Source: Bacillus sp. AFS006103 (GTDB taxonomy: Bacteria; Bacillota; Bacilli; Bacillales; Cytobacillaceae). Taken from it: 59,531 nucleotides of DNA. Both the position numbers and the translations under genes were made by a program. The stretch lies in assembly GCA_002559145.1 (NCBI GenBank), contig NTXX01000031.1, forward strand, positions 9,195 through 68,725, in the 5' to 3' direction. The notes below the pieces were generated by a model. That model saw only the letters and a list, made by a program, of their open reading frames with translations. It was not told the origin of the DNA and did no database searches. Positions 27,031 through 36,546 of the stretch are shown piece by piece; positions within the stretch are counted from its first letter, which is position 1, and every line of letters begins with the position of its first letter.

Positions 27031-28272
27031 ATGCAAAAATCAGGACAAATTTTTCTTGTATTACTTTCGATTTTATTTACCAGTTTCCAAAAGATCTATG
27101 ATCATCATCCTTTTTTTTCGTTCGACTTTTTTCTGTTTACCCTGATTGCCTGGGTAGTGGGATGGCAATATGATAAGGCACGATACTATGAAAAAAAGGC
27201 ACGTGCAAGTGAGGAGAGCTATAAGAAGTTGATCGATTCATTACCTGCACCCGTTTATGTAACACACAAGCATAATTTTTTATATGTCAATACGGCTGCA
27301 ATGCAAATGATTGGTGCGACTAAACTAGAGGATTTAATGGGGAAATCGATTTTTGATTTAATTCTTCCAGACTATAAAAGTCGTTTGCTTGAACGATTTA
27401 AACAAATAGAGAAAGAAAAGCATCCCGTCAATACAATCGAATATAAAGCAAAGCGTTTAGATGGAACTCCATTTTTCTTTGAAGTCTCTTCCTTGTTTAT
27501 AGTTTTTGGCGGGAAAGAAGCGGTATTGTCGATAGGGAAAGATATTACGGAAAAAACGGAAGAAACAGAACGTCTCCTTCAAAAGTCTGAAAAACTGGCA
27601 TTGTTAGGTCAAATGGCGGCCGGAATAGCCCATGAAATTCGGAATCCACTCACATCCATCAAAGGATTTATACAGCTCTTAAAGACTAGCACTAGGAAAG
27701 AAGAATATTTCGATATCGTATTATCTGAGCTTGACCGAATTAATGAGATCGTCGGGGAATTCTTAGTTCTTGCCAAACCAACCGCTGCTGTTTATATGAC
27801 ACAGGATATTAAGATCTTGTTAAAGGACGTTATCACCTTATTCAACAATCAGTCGCTTCTAAATAATGTTCAAATTTTTGTAGAATTTGATAATGATTTG
27901 CCGTTGATCAGCTGCGAGGAAAATCAACTAAAGCAAGTATTTCTAAATTTGCTGAAGAATGCGATGGAAGCTATGCCTAAGGGCGGAAATATTTATGTGG
28001 TCGTAAAGGAAAAAGAAGCAGGGAAAATCTCGATTCAGATTATCGATCAAGGTGTTGGCATTCCACAAGAACGGATTTCTACATTAGGAGAACCATTTTA
28101 TACAACAAAAGAAAAAGGAACCGGTCTTGGCTTGATGACTTGCTTCAAAATTATCGAAGGCCATAATGGTGAACTACATATTCATAGTAAAATTAATGAA
28201 GGAACCACTATCGAAGTCACCTTACCTACGACTACTCAGCCGTTATTGAAGATGGAAGTAAGCCATTCTTAG
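27031..28272 (+). CDS. Orphan PAS-domain sensor histidine kinase
   Basis: 413 aa. Two hydrophobic segments in the first 48 residues with only a short loop between them, so little external sensor. A PAS domain follows (about 65-180), then HisKA with GIAHEIRNPLTSIKG (phospho-His near 203) and HATPase_c (NAMEAMPKGG, DQGVGIP, GTGLGL). No response regulator adjoins, and the layout resembles the KinC/KinE type of sporulation kinases. A role in phosphorelay input is possible but inferred. A hairpin overlaps the stop codon. Confidence 0.85.
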   Translation: MQKSGQIFLVLLSILFTSFQKIYDHHPFFSFDFFLFTLIAWVVGWQYDKARYYEKKARASEESYKKLIDSLPAPVYVTHKHNFLYVNTAAMQMIGATKLEDLMGKSIFDLILPDYKSRLLERFKQIEKEKHPVNTIEYKAKRLDGTPFFFEVSSLFIVFGGKEAVLSIGKDITEKTEETERLLQKSEKLALLGQMAAGIAHEIRNPLTSIKGFIQLLKTSTRKEEYFDIVLSELDRINEIVGEFLVLAKPTAAVYMTQDIKILLKDVITLFNNQSLLNNVQIFVEFDNDLPLISCEENQLKQVFLNLLKNAMEAMPKGGNIYVVVKEKEAGKISIQIIDQGVGIPQERISTLGEPFYTTKEKGTGLGLMTCFKIIEGHNGELHIHSKINEGTTIEVTLPTTTQPLLKMEVSHS

Positions 28273-28283
28273 TGAATGGCTTA
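28259..28283 (+). terminator. Hairpin overlapping the kinase stop codon
   Basis: Stem TAAGCCATTC / GAATGGCTTA with the TAG stop codon in the loop, followed by a weak TTCTATTTT run. Possibly a terminator. Confidence 0.45.
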
Positions 28284-28351
28284 TTCTATTTTGATGAAAA
28301 AATGATAAGATATCATCATAGATATAGAATGAAGAGATTAGGAGGGAGTTT

Positions 28352-29608
28352 GTGGGATCATTTCAAACGAAACAAATGTCACGTGAGTTTACCTTTTTTC
28401 AACTATTTAAGCAATCTAAGCACTTCTCTGCGTTACTTTTTGGGCAAATTTTTTCCTTATTAGGAAGTTCGATAACGAATGTGATCCTGCCGATTGTTGT
28501 CCTCCAATTATCAAAATCAACCGCTATGATGGGAACTGTCATGGCTGTCTACATGCTGCCTTTTGTCGTACTTCTCCCTGTTTCGGGCATCCTGGTTGAT
28601 AAAATGAACAGAGTAAAAATCATGTTTGTAGTTGATCTTGTTCGGTTCTTCCTGATGGTGCTATTAGCTGGATTAGCTTTTATGGACCAACTGAATATGG
28701 TTTTTTTATTTATTATAATGTTTATTATGGGTACAATGGACAGCTTCTTTCAGCCGGCCTATTCGGCGGTTCGAGCAAAGGTATTTACGAAGGATATTCG
28801 CAATGCGGCCAACTCGATTACCCAAGTAAGTGTTCAGGCCTTAAGAATCTTTGGACCCATTATTGGAGGAATGATTATCAGTTCGTTTTCAGCGGCGTGG
28901 GGTTTTGGAATTGATGCGATCACCTACATAATATCGTTGTTCTTTTTATTAAGTCTTCGTTCTTTAACCTTTCAACAATCGACCGTCACTTTAGCAAAGA
29001 AAAACTCTATCAAACAAGATTTCTTTGAAGGCATTGAGGTCCTAAAGCAAGAGTCCTGGCTATGGATTACCATTCTTACATTCTCGTTAGTTAATATATT
29101 TTCAGGCGGAATCATTCGAATTTTAATTCCTTGGCTCATTAATGTCTATTATCAATTTGAGCCTGTTGTGTTTGGTCTTGTCCTTTCCGCATCAGGAGCA
29201 GGAGCAATCGTTTGTGGCATTGTGTTTGGACTACGGAGAGAATGGAAGAAAAGAGGCCTGCTCGCCTATATTGGTGTGGGTGTAAGTGGACTTGGTTTAT
29301 TATTTATGCCATTCTTTTCATCGGTTCCTTTTTTAATGGCCTTAATGTTTCTTGAAGGGGCAGGGATGATGTTATTCGGCTTGATTTGGGAAATTAGTCT
29401 CCAAGAATTAGTTCCTGAAGATAAATTTGGACGTGTCGTCAGTTTAGATATGCTTGGCTCCTTCGCCTTACTTCCTGTCGGTTATTTACTAACAGGATGG
29501 ATCGCAGAAGGAATTGGTGAAATCTTCACTTTTGTTACCTTTAGTATTGTTATCGTTCTTATCTCTGTTTTAGTCATGTTTAATAAAGGGATTCGAAATT
29601 ATAATTAA
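28352..29608 (+). CDS. MFS transporter, macrolide-efflux/EntS-like
   Basis: 418 aa, twelve hydrophobic segments, GTG start at 28352 after GGAGGGAG. The half-repeat pattern with VSGILVDKMNRVKIM and the overall look match the MFS group that holds MefA-type macrolide exporters. Substrate unknown. A second MFS gene follows 27 bp downstream, so they are likely co-transcribed. Confidence 0.8.
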   Translation: MGSFQTKQMSREFTFFQLFKQSKHFSALLFGQIFSLLGSSITNVILPIVVLQLSKSTAMMGTVMAVYMLPFVVLLPVSGILVDKMNRVKIMFVVDLVRFFLMVLLAGLAFMDQLNMVFLFIIMFIMGTMDSFFQPAYSAVRAKVFTKDIRNAANSITQVSVQALRIFGPIIGGMIISSFSAAWGFGIDAITYIISLFFLLSLRSLTFQQSTVTLAKKNSIKQDFFEGIEVLKQESWLWITILTFSLVNIFSGGIIRILIPWLINVYYQFEPVVFGLVLSASGAGAIVCGIVFGLRREWKKRGLLAYIGVGVSGLGLLFMPFFSSVPFLMALMFLEGAGMMLFGLIWEISLQELVPEDKFGRVVSLDMLGSFALLPVGYLLTGWIAEGIGEIFTFVTFSIVIVLISVLVMFNKGIRNYN

Positions 29609-29635
29609 TGTAAATCAAATGGGTTGGAGGAAGTT

Positions 29636-30964
29636 ATGCAAAAGAATAGGTATGTGTTTTGGGGTCTCGTCATTTCTACTCTTATATCAGCACTTGACGC
29701 AAACATAATGCAAACGGCAAGCCCTACCATCGTGAAACAACTCGGAGGAATGGAGTTGTTCGCGTGGATATTTGTTGTTTATATGTTAGCAAGTACTGTT
29801 ACAGTGCCGCTTTATGGAAAATTATCGGATATGTATGGTCGGAAAAAATTATTAATAATCGCTGTTGCCATATTTACTTTAGGTTCGATTTTGTGTGGAT
29901 TGGCCAATTCCATTGTGACGCTGATTATTTTTAGAGGGGTGCAAGGGATAGGGGCAGGCGGGATGATTCCGCTCTCCATGATCATCGTAGGGGATTTGTT
30001 TACGATTGAAAGCCGTGGGAAAATTCAAGCAGTTTTTAGCAGCATATGGGCCATTTCATCTATTGTTGGTCCCGTGTTGGGTTCGTTTTTTGTGGAAGAA
30101 CTAACTTGGAGATGGATTTTCTTTATCAATGTTCCGATTGGGATTGCAACTGTTCTCTGTCTGATTCCATATAAGGAAAAAATCGAATTCAAGAAGACCC
30201 ATATTGACTACAAAGGCTTCTTCTTATTTGGGATCTCGATTTCGCTCTTATTGTTATCTACTAATGTTAGAAACTCTTTTTGGTACCTTATCATTGGAAT
30301 CATTGGTTTAATTATTTTTCTTTTAGTGGAGAGGAAAGAAGCACATCCGTTCTTACCTGTTTCGTTGTTTAAGAACAAAGGAATCCTCATGACTAACCTT
30401 TTTATGCTAGTTTACTGTCTGTCCTTTTTTGGAACATCCAACTTTATTCCGTTATACCTACAAGAAGGAAGTCATATGAGTATTTATAAAAGCGGTCTTA
30501 TTCTTCTCAGTATTGCGGTGGGCTGGATGTTTGGAAGTACCCCAGCCGGGAAGTGGATTATCCGCTTTGGATACAAACTCCTATTTATTATCGGAAGCGT
30601 GATAACGACTGTTTCCGGTTTAGCTTTATACTTATTTATTGCCGATTTAACCTATTTTAGTTTATTTTTCATCTTAACGATCCAGGGTGTATCATTTGGG
30701 CTATTATTTGCGGTAGGAACGATCGCTTCTCAAGAATTTGCTGAATCCCACATCAAAGGGATGTCTACATCACTGCAAATGTTTCTAAAAAACATTGGGA
30801 CCTCGATCGGAGTGACCATCATGGGACTGATCATCAATCAAGCAGCAAATATCAGCATTGGAATAAAAAATGTCTTCCTTTATGCCCTTTGTTTGAGCTT
30901 CCTAACGATTCTACTAAGCTTTTTAATCCCTGCTAAAACACCTTCCGGTAGTGAGAGTAAATAG
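29636..30964 (+). CDS. MFS transporter, DHA2 (EmrB/QacA-like) family
   Basis: 442 aa from the ATG at 29636, which has GGAGG five bases before it; a TTG at 29624 lies upstream of that site. Opening LDANIMQTASPTIVKQLGG and GKLSDMYGRKK are the motifs of 14-TM drug/proton antiporters (LDxTVVNVALP-type and motif A). Fewer than 14 segments are obvious, and the protein is slightly short for the family. Substrate unknown. Confidence 0.82.
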   Translation: MQKNRYVFWGLVISTLISALDANIMQTASPTIVKQLGGMELFAWIFVVYMLASTVTVPLYGKLSDMYGRKKLLIIAVAIFTLGSILCGLANSIVTLIIFRGVQGIGAGGMIPLSMIIVGDLFTIESRGKIQAVFSSIWAISSIVGPVLGSFFVEELTWRWIFFINVPIGIATVLCLIPYKEKIEFKKTHIDYKGFFLFGISISLLLLSTNVRNSFWYLIIGIIGLIIFLLVERKEAHPFLPVSLFKNKGILMTNLFMLVYCLSFFGTSNFIPLYLQEGSHMSIYKSGLILLSIAVGWMFGSTPAGKWIIRFGYKLLFIIGSVITTVSGLALYLFIADLTYFSLFFILTIQGVSFGLLFAVGTIASQEFAESHIKGMSTSLQMFLKNIGTSIGVTIMGLIINQAANISIGIKNVFLYALCLSFLTILLSFLIPAKTPSGSESK

Positions 30965-30975
30965 TTTAAAACCTT

Positions 30976-31022
30976 ATGGTGCCTGACACCAACAAATGTT
31001 GGTGTCAGGCACTCCTTTTTAT
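30976..31022 (+). terminator. Terminator built from two copies of the 16-bp palindromic repeat
   Basis: ATGGTGCCTGACACCA at 30976-30991 and an inverted partial copy at 31000-31012 form a near-perfect 16-bp stem (30979-30994 / 30997-31012), followed by TCCTTTTTATT. It lies between the MFS gene and the convergent carbonic anhydrase gene. Confidence 0.8.
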
Positions 31023-31031
31023 TCTTAAGAT

Positions 31032-31544
31032 TTATTTCAATATCTCCCTAAACTCTTTTCCCCGCTTAACATAATGCTCGCTCGACATTTGTAGTAAATC
31101 GAGATCCTTTTGAGTTATTTCGCGGACTACTCTTCCCGGAGAGCCCAACACAAGGGAGCGGGGTGGAATTTTAATTCCGCCGGATAACAGCGTATTGGCC
31201 CCAATAATACAATCGTCACCAACCTCCACATTGTCTAAAAGGGTTGAACCCATGCCAATAATGCATCGTTTGCCAACCTTACACCCATGCAAAATAACAT
31301 TATGGCCAATGGTCACATCATCTGCAATTTCGACCGGAAATCCTTCGAATAAATGAATCGTAGAATTATCCTGGATGCTGCATCGCTCCCCAATGATGAT
31401 TGGTCCGTCATCTCCTCTTAATACTGCATTAAACCAGACAGATGAATCCTTTCCAATTCTCACATCACCAATTAAATAGGCACCGGGTGCAACAAATACT
31501 GAATCATGAACTTCGGGCGATATACCCTTGTAAGGGATTAACAT
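31032..31544 (-). CDS. Gamma-carbonic anhydrase-like hexapeptide protein
   Basis: 170 aa left-handed beta-helix protein: repeated (I/V)G-type hexapeptides through residues 15-140. The three metal-ligand His positions of gamma-carbonic anhydrases are present (STIHLFEG; GHNVILHGC). It matches the YrdA/CaiE/YtoA group. Possible CO2/bicarbonate interconversion; catalysis by these homologues is not always demonstrated. Stands alone and convergent to the MFS pair. Confidence 0.85.
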   Translation of the reverse strand: MLIPYKGISPEVHDSVFVAPGAYLIGDVRIGKDSSVWFNAVLRGDDGPIIIGERCSIQDNSTIHLFEGFPVEIADDVTIGHNVILHGCKVGKRCIIGMGSTLLDNVEVGDDCIIGANTLLSGGIKIPPRSLVLGSPGRVVREITQKDLDLLQMSSEHYVKRGKEFREILK

Positions 31545-31698
31545 ATGAATCTCTCCTTTAAATGACTGAATTGTCTTTCTATTAATCTAAATATATCATT
31601 TATTTATTAGTAAGATGTTAAGAATTGTATTTATCCCTTTCAAATAGATCATCCTTTTAAATTTGTTTGCACTTATTTATGGATTCTATTTATCGAAT

Positions 31699-31713
31699 GC
31701 AAAATATTTTTGC
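31699..31713 (+). promoter_or_regulatory. RocR-like upstream activating site 1
   Basis: GCAAAATATTTTTGC, inverted repeat of the TGCAAAAT-type element that RocR binds in B. subtilis, about 90 bp upstream of the -24 box. Confidence 0.7.
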
Positions 31714-31739
31714 TTTTACCAAACAATTATTTATTTTGC

Positions 31740-31754
31740 GCAAAACATTTTTGC
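31740..31754 (+). promoter_or_regulatory. RocR-like upstream activating site 2
   Basis: GCAAAACATTTTTGC, same element as site 1, 41 bp downstream of it (four helical turns). Confidence 0.7.
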
Positions 31755-31796
31755 ACCAAAAGAATCATAAACCCTTTATTTATGCAAAAAACCAAC

Positions 31797-31814
31797 TTGG
31801 CACGTAACTTGCAT
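31797..31814 (+). promoter_or_regulatory. Sigma-54 (SigL) promoter of the roc operon
   Basis: TTGGCACGTAACTTGCAT, a full match to the -24/-12 consensus (GG-N10-GC). Together with the two upstream sites this predicts RocR/SigL control of rocA-rocD and probably the following genes. Confidence 0.92.
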
Positions 31815-31852
31815 AATAATTTACTGTAGCAAACGACAAGGGGGAACAAAAA

Positions 31853-33397
31853 TTGAAACCGTATACACATGAACCATTTACAAATTTTGAAGATGAAAAA
31901 AATAAACAAGCTTTTCAAGAGGCACTTTCCTATGTTCAATCACAATTAGGAAAAGATTATCCAGTTGTCATTGGTGGAGAAGCCGTTACTACTGAGGAAA
32001 AAATTATCTCGATAAATCCGGCAAATAAAGAAGAAATCATTGGTCGAGTGTCAATGGCCGATCAAGAATTAGCAGAACAGGCTATGAATGCCGCATTAAC
32101 CACATTTGAAACTTGGAAGACATGGAAGCCTGAACATCGTGCAAATATTCTTTTCAAGGCAGCTGCGATTATGCGCCGCCGCAAACATGAGTTTTCTGCT
32201 TATCTAGTGAAAGAAGCCGGAAAGCCATGGAAAGAAGCAGATGCCGATACCGCAGAAGCCATCGACTTCATCGAGTATTATGGCCGTCAAATGCTGAGAT
32301 TGAAAGAGGGCTCACCAGTACAAAGCCGTGACGGAGAATTTAATCAATATAACTATATCCCACTTGGGGTGGGAATTATCATTTCACCTTTTAACTTCCC
32401 ATTAGCAATTATGGCTGGAACAACGATTGCCGCGATTGTCTCTGGAAATACTGTACTTCTAAAGCCTGCAAATTCTACACCAGTGGTTGCAGCTAAATTT
32501 GTTGAGTTGATGGAGGAAGCTGGGCTTCCAAAAGGTGTCCTAAACTTTGTACCAGGAAGCGGCGCGCAAATCGGGGATTACCTTGTTGATCATCCAAAAA
32601 CACGATTCGTATCGTTTACAGGATCACGAGAAGTTGGCTGCCGCATCAACGAACGTGCTGCCAAGGTTCATAAAGGACAAAAATGGATCAAACGGGTCAT
32701 TGCTGAAATGGGTGGTAAAGACACTGTCGTTGTGGATAACGATGCGGATTTAGAATTAGCTGCAGCAAGTATTGTCTATTCCGCTTTCGGCTTTTCAGGC
32801 CAAAAATGTTCAGCGGGTTCCCGGGCAGTTATTCATCAGGATGTCTATGATACGGTCCTTGAGAAGGTGGTCGCTTTAACAAGAACACTTACACTTGGCA
32901 ACCCTGAAGATGCAACTAATTATATGGGACCAGTTATTGATGGCAAATCGTTCAAAAAAATCATGGAATATATTGAAGTTGGCAAGCAAGAAGGCCGGCT
33001 TATGACTGGCGGCGAGGGCGATGATTCTAAAGGGTTCTTCATCCAACCGACGATCTTTGCTGATTTAGATGAAAATGCACGCTTAATGCAGGAAGAAATT
33101 TTTGGACCAGTTCTTGGTATTAGTAAAGCACGAGATTTTGACCATATGATGACGATTGCCAATAACACCGACTACGGTTTAACAGGTGCATTGATCACGA
33201 ATAACCGCGAGCATCTTGAACGCGCGCGTGAAGAATTCCACGTGGGGAATCTTTATTTTAACAGAACTTGTACCGGTGCCATTGTTGGTTATCAACCGTT
33301 TGGAGGATTCAATATGTCAGGAACAGATTCCAAAGCGGGCGGTCCTGAATATTTACTACTTCACATGCAAGCAAAAACAACTTCTGAAACATTATAA
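31853..33397 (+). CDS. rocA: 1-pyrroline-5-carboxylate (L-glutamate gamma-semialdehyde) dehydrogenase
   Basis: 514 aa aldehyde dehydrogenase converting glutamate semialdehyde to glutamate with NAD. Catalytic Cys in [13 protein letters not shown], general-base Glu in VIAEMGGKD, cofactor loop [11 protein letters not shown] start after AGGGGGA. First gene behind the SigL promoter; RocD, which makes its substrate, is next. Confidence 0.95.
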   Translation: MKPYTHEPFTNFEDEKNKQAFQEALSYVQSQLGKDYPVVIGGEAVTTEEKIISINPANKEEIIGRVSMADQELAEQAMNAALTTFETWKTWKPEHRANILFKAAAIMRRRKHEFSAYLVKEAGKPWKEADADTAEAIDFIEYYGRQMLRLKEGSPVQSRDGEFNQYNYIPLGVGIIISPFNFPLAIMAGTTIAAIVSGNTVLLKPANSTPVVAAKFVELMEEAGLPKGVLNFVPGSGAQIGDYLVDHPKTRFVSFTGSREVGCRINERAAKVHKGQKWIKRVIAEMGGKDTVVVDNDADLELAAASIVYSAFGFSGQKCSAGSRAVIHQDVYDTVLEKVVALTRTLTLGNPEDATNYMGPVIDGKSFKKIMEYIEVGKQEGRLMTGGEGDDSKGFFIQPTIFADLDENARLMQEEIFGPVLGISKARDFDHMMTIANNTDYGLTGALITNNREHLERAREEFHVGNLYFNRTCTGAIVGYQPFGGFNMSGTDSKAGGPEYLLLHMQAKTTSETL

Positions 33398-33418
33398 AAA
33401 ACGACAACTACGTCAACT

Positions 33419-33445
33419 TGACAGGTGGGATTACTTCACCTGTCA
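33419..33445 (+). other. Intercistronic hairpin between rocA and rocD
   Basis: Perfect 9-bp stem TGACAGGTG / CACCTGTCA with a 9-base loop and no T-run. It ends 12 bp before the rocD ribosome site. Not a standard terminator; perhaps an RNA processing or stability element. Confidence 0.6.
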
Positions 33446-33469
33446 GAACAAATTGAAGGAGGAACTATT

Positions 33470-34675
33470 ATGACAGTCTCTGAAACTACTAAAACAAAGC
33501 AAATCATTGAACAAACAGATAAATTTGGTGCAAATAACTATCATCCACTGCCAATCGTTATTGCCAAGGCAGAGGGGGTTTGGGTGGAAAGCCCAGAAGG
33601 AAATCGTTATATGGATATGCTTAGCGCCTATTCTGCGGTTAACCAAGGACATCGCCATCCAAAAATTATCCAAGCATTGAAAGATCAAGCCGATAAAGTA
33701 ACGTTAACCTCTCGTGCTTTTCATAATGATCAATTGGGTCCATGGTATGAGAAGATTTGTCAATTAACGAATAAAAATATGGCACTTCCAATGAATACAG
33801 GAGCAGAAGCTGTAGAAACAGCCCTAAAAGCTGCCCGCCGCTGGGCTTATGATGTAAAAGGGATTTCAGAAAATCAAGCTGAAATTATTGCTTGCGTTGG
33901 GAACTTCCATGGCCGGACAATGGGTGCTGTTTCCTTATCATCAGATCCAGAATATAAGCGTGGTTTCGGTCCAATGCTACCGGGAATTAACCTCATTCCT
34001 TACGGTGATCTCGAGGCATTAAAAGGAGCAATCACTCCGAATACAGCCGCTTTTTTAATTGAGCCTATTCAAGGGGAAGCAGGAATTATTTTACCACCAG
34101 AAGGATTTTTAAAAGCAGCATCAAATTTATGTAAGGAAAACAATGTATTATTCATTGCGGATGAAATTCAAGTGGGCTTAGCCCGTACTGGGAAAATGTT
34201 TGCTTGCGATTGGGAAGATGTGAATCCAGACATGCTGATCCTAGGTAAAGCACTAGGTGGCGGTGTGTTCCCTATTTCTTGTGTGGTGGCAAATTCAGAT
34301 GTATTAGGCGTATTCAATCCTGGTTCCCACGGTTCTACATTTGGTGGAAATCCTCTGGCATGCGCGGTCTCACTTGCAGCCTTGGCTGTCATTGAGGAAG
34401 AAAAACTGGCCGAGCGCTCGCTGGAAATAGGTCAATATTTCATTGATTTATTACAATCTATCGATAATCCAAAAATTAAAACCATCAGAGGCCGCGGCTT
34501 GTTTATCGGCGTCGAACTAACCGAAGCTGCAAGACCTTATTGTGAGCAGTTAAAAGAAGAAGGCTTATTATGTAAAGAAACTCATGACACCGTTATTCGG
34601 TTTGCACCACCGCTTACAATTACCACAGAAGAAATTGATTGGGCTTTTGAAAAAATTAAAACGGTTTTAAGCTAA
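33470..34675 (+). CDS. rocD: Ornithine aminotransferase
   Basis: 401 aa PLP enzyme transferring the delta-amino group of ornithine to 2-oxoglutarate, giving glutamate semialdehyde. ATG at 33470 after GAAGGAGG. PLP-binding Lys in [20 protein letters not shown] preceding it, and [12 protein letters not shown] in the cofactor site. Second gene of the roc unit, supplying RocA. Confidence 0.95.
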   Translation: MTVSETTKTKQIIEQTDKFGANNYHPLPIVIAKAEGVWVESPEGNRYMDMLSAYSAVNQGHRHPKIIQALKDQADKVTLTSRAFHNDQLGPWYEKICQLTNKNMALPMNTGAEAVETALKAARRWAYDVKGISENQAEIIACVGNFHGRTMGAVSLSSDPEYKRGFGPMLPGINLIPYGDLEALKGAITPNTAAFLIEPIQGEAGIILPPEGFLKAASNLCKENNVLFIADEIQVGLARTGKMFACDWEDVNPDMLILGKALGGGVFPISCVVANSDVLGVFNPGSHGSTFGGNPLACAVSLAALAVIEEEKLAERSLEIGQYFIDLLQSIDNPKIKTIRGRGLFIGVELTEAARPYCEQLKEEGLLCKETHDTVIRFAPPLTITTEEIDWAFEKIKTVLS

Positions 34676-34721
34676 TTTTTATATATAAAAAATAAACTAT
34701 TATTCGACGGGGTGTCTGGGG

Positions 34722-36014
34722 ATGTCTGTTAAAACGATAGTAACTGAAATGGAAAAAGAACAACAAGCGGAAACAGAATCATTAAATTTGTTCAATTCAA
34801 CTCAAACGATTATTCAACAAGCTCTTACAAAATTAGGCTATAACAACGAAATGTACGAATTATTAAAGGAACCGATCCGATTGTTAACCGTTCGCATTCC
34901 TGTAAGAATGGACGATGGATCAGTCAAAATATTTACTGGGTATCGTTCCCAGCATAATGATGCTGTCGGCCCTACAAAAGGTGGCGTCCGTTTCCACCCG
35001 GAAGTGGATGAAGAAGAAGTAAAAGCCTTGTCCATCTGGATGAGCTTAAAGTGCGGCATCACGGATCTACCTTATGGCGGCGGTAAAGGCGGTATCATTT
35101 GTGATCCGCGCAACATGTCGTTTAGAGAACTTGAAGGTTTAAGTCGCGGTTATGTTCGTGCGGTCAGCCAAATCGTGGGACCTTCAAAAGATATTCCAGC
35201 ACCAGATGTTTATACGAATTCGCAGATTATGGCCTGGATGATGGATGAGTACAGCCGCCTGCGTGAATTTGATTCACCAGGATTTATTACCGGGAAACCA
35301 ATCGTCCTTGGCGGTTCTCAGGGCCGTGAAACTGCGACTGCCCGCGGTGTAACCATTTGTATCGAAGAAGCATTGAAGAAAATAGATAAACAGCTCCAGG
35401 GAGCCCGTGTTGTTATTCAAGGCTTTGGAAATGCCGGAAGTTATTTGGCGAAATTTATGCATGATGCAGGAGCAAAGGTTGTTGCTGTATCCGATGTATA
35501 TGGCGCTATTTACGATCCTAATGGGCTCGATATTAATTACTTGCTTGATCGAAGGGACAGCTTTGGCACATTCTCGCAGCTCTTTAAAGATACAATCACA
35601 AACCAGGAACTACTTGAATTAGACTGTGATATTCTTGTTCCGGCAGCTATTTCGAATCAAATCACAGCCAAAAACGCAGCCCATATTAAAGCACCTATTG
35701 TTGTGGAAGCAGCGAATGGACCGACTACACTTGAGGCAACAAGAATTCTCACTGAACGCGGTATCATTCTTGTTCCGGACATTCTTGCAAGCGCAGGTGG
35801 GGTAACCGTTTCATATTTTGAATGGGTGCAAAATAATCAAGGCTATTATTGGACGGAAGAAGAAGTAGATGAAAAGCTTAAGAAGGTAATGGTAAGTTCC
35901 TTTGACAATATCTATCAAACTTCTAAAACTCATCAGGTAGACATGCGCTTAGCAGCATACATGGTTGGCATAAGGAAAGTAGCAGAGGCTTCTCGTTTCA
36001 GAGGATGGGTATAA
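34722..36014 (+). CDS. rocG: NAD-specific glutamate dehydrogenase
   Basis: 430 aa. Deaminates glutamate to 2-oxoglutarate and ammonium, completing the arginine/ornithine/proline route from RocA. Motifs: KCGITDLPYGGGKGGI with catalytic Lys, PAPDVYTNSQIMAWMMDEY, and the Rossmann loop GFGNAGS. The name rocG follows from context; gudB-type enzymes are nearly indistinguishable by eye. It starts 46 bp after rocD. Confidence 0.9.
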   Translation: MSVKTIVTEMEKEQQAETESLNLFNSTQTIIQQALTKLGYNNEMYELLKEPIRLLTVRIPVRMDDGSVKIFTGYRSQHNDAVGPTKGGVRFHPEVDEEEVKALSIWMSLKCGITDLPYGGGKGGIICDPRNMSFRELEGLSRGYVRAVSQIVGPSKDIPAPDVYTNSQIMAWMMDEYSRLREFDSPGFITGKPIVLGGSQGRETATARGVTICIEEALKKIDKQLQGARVVIQGFGNAGSYLAKFMHDAGAKVVAVSDVYGAIYDPNGLDINYLLDRRDSFGTFSQLFKDTITNQELLELDCDILVPAAISNQITAKNAAHIKAPIVVEAANGPTTLEATRILTERGIILVPDILASAGGVTVSYFEWVQNNQGYYWTEEEVDEKLKKVMVSSFDNIYQTSKTHQVDMRLAAYMVGIRKVAEASRFRGWV

Positions 36015-36107
36015 GGGATCTGAATGATTGTTACTCCCTACTCAGATGGACGAAAAATCCTCTATCTGTTCGATAACTATAAGCAAATTAATAAGGAGTG
36101 GAGAAAT

Positions 36108-36362
36108 TTGTCCGTAGTGGAAGAAGTTGTATTCAGTCCATATTCTGGTACTGTAGAAACTGTTCTAACAGAGGAGAGCAACCATGTATATGAGTGGGAG
36201 AGGCTGTTTTTAATTAAAACAAAAAGCGGCAAAATTGAGGAGATTTCAATTGGAATCAGCGGATATATCACCTCGTTACCTGTTAAAAAGGGGCAAGTAG
36301 TAAATACTCATACCGTCCTAGCAACCATCCAAGATGATATGTTAATTACGGGGTCCGATTAA
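36108..36362 (+). CDS. Biotin/lipoyl-fold-like small protein without a lipoyl lysine
   Basis: 84 aa from a TTG at 36108 after AAGGAGTGG; a longer frame from ATG at 36024 has no ribosome site. The pattern SPYSGTVETVL ... ISGYITSLPVKKGQVVNTHTVLATI resembles a biotinyl/lipoyl barrel with its half-repeat. However, the hairpin that should carry the modified Lys (EAMKM or DK type) is absent. It lies 93 bp after the glutamate dehydrogenase and before the operon terminator, so likely co-expressed with the roc genes. Function unknown. Confidence 0.6.
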   Translation: MSVVEEVVFSPYSGTVETVLTEESNHVYEWERLFLIKTKSGKIEEISIGISGYITSLPVKKGQVVNTHTVLATIQDDMLITGSD

Positions 36363-36380
36363 AGAATTCGATATACTTTA

Positions 36381-36416
36381 AAAAAACTCTTTCCGTTCAT
36401 TTGGAAAGAGTTTTTT
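36381..36416 (+). terminator. Terminator of the roc operon
   Basis: Fourteen-bp stem AAAAAACTCTTTCC / GGAAAGAGTTTTTT, 18 bp past the preceding stop codon. Confidence 0.88.
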
Positions 36417-36546
36417 AACATTATCGTTAGTTTATTACTTTTCTGAATCGTTGTTTTACTAAATACATGAATTTTAAAATAGTCTATCTTGCTGTCGACC
36501 TGCTAATATAATAGAAGAAAAAAATATTTTTTGTATGGAGGTTGAA

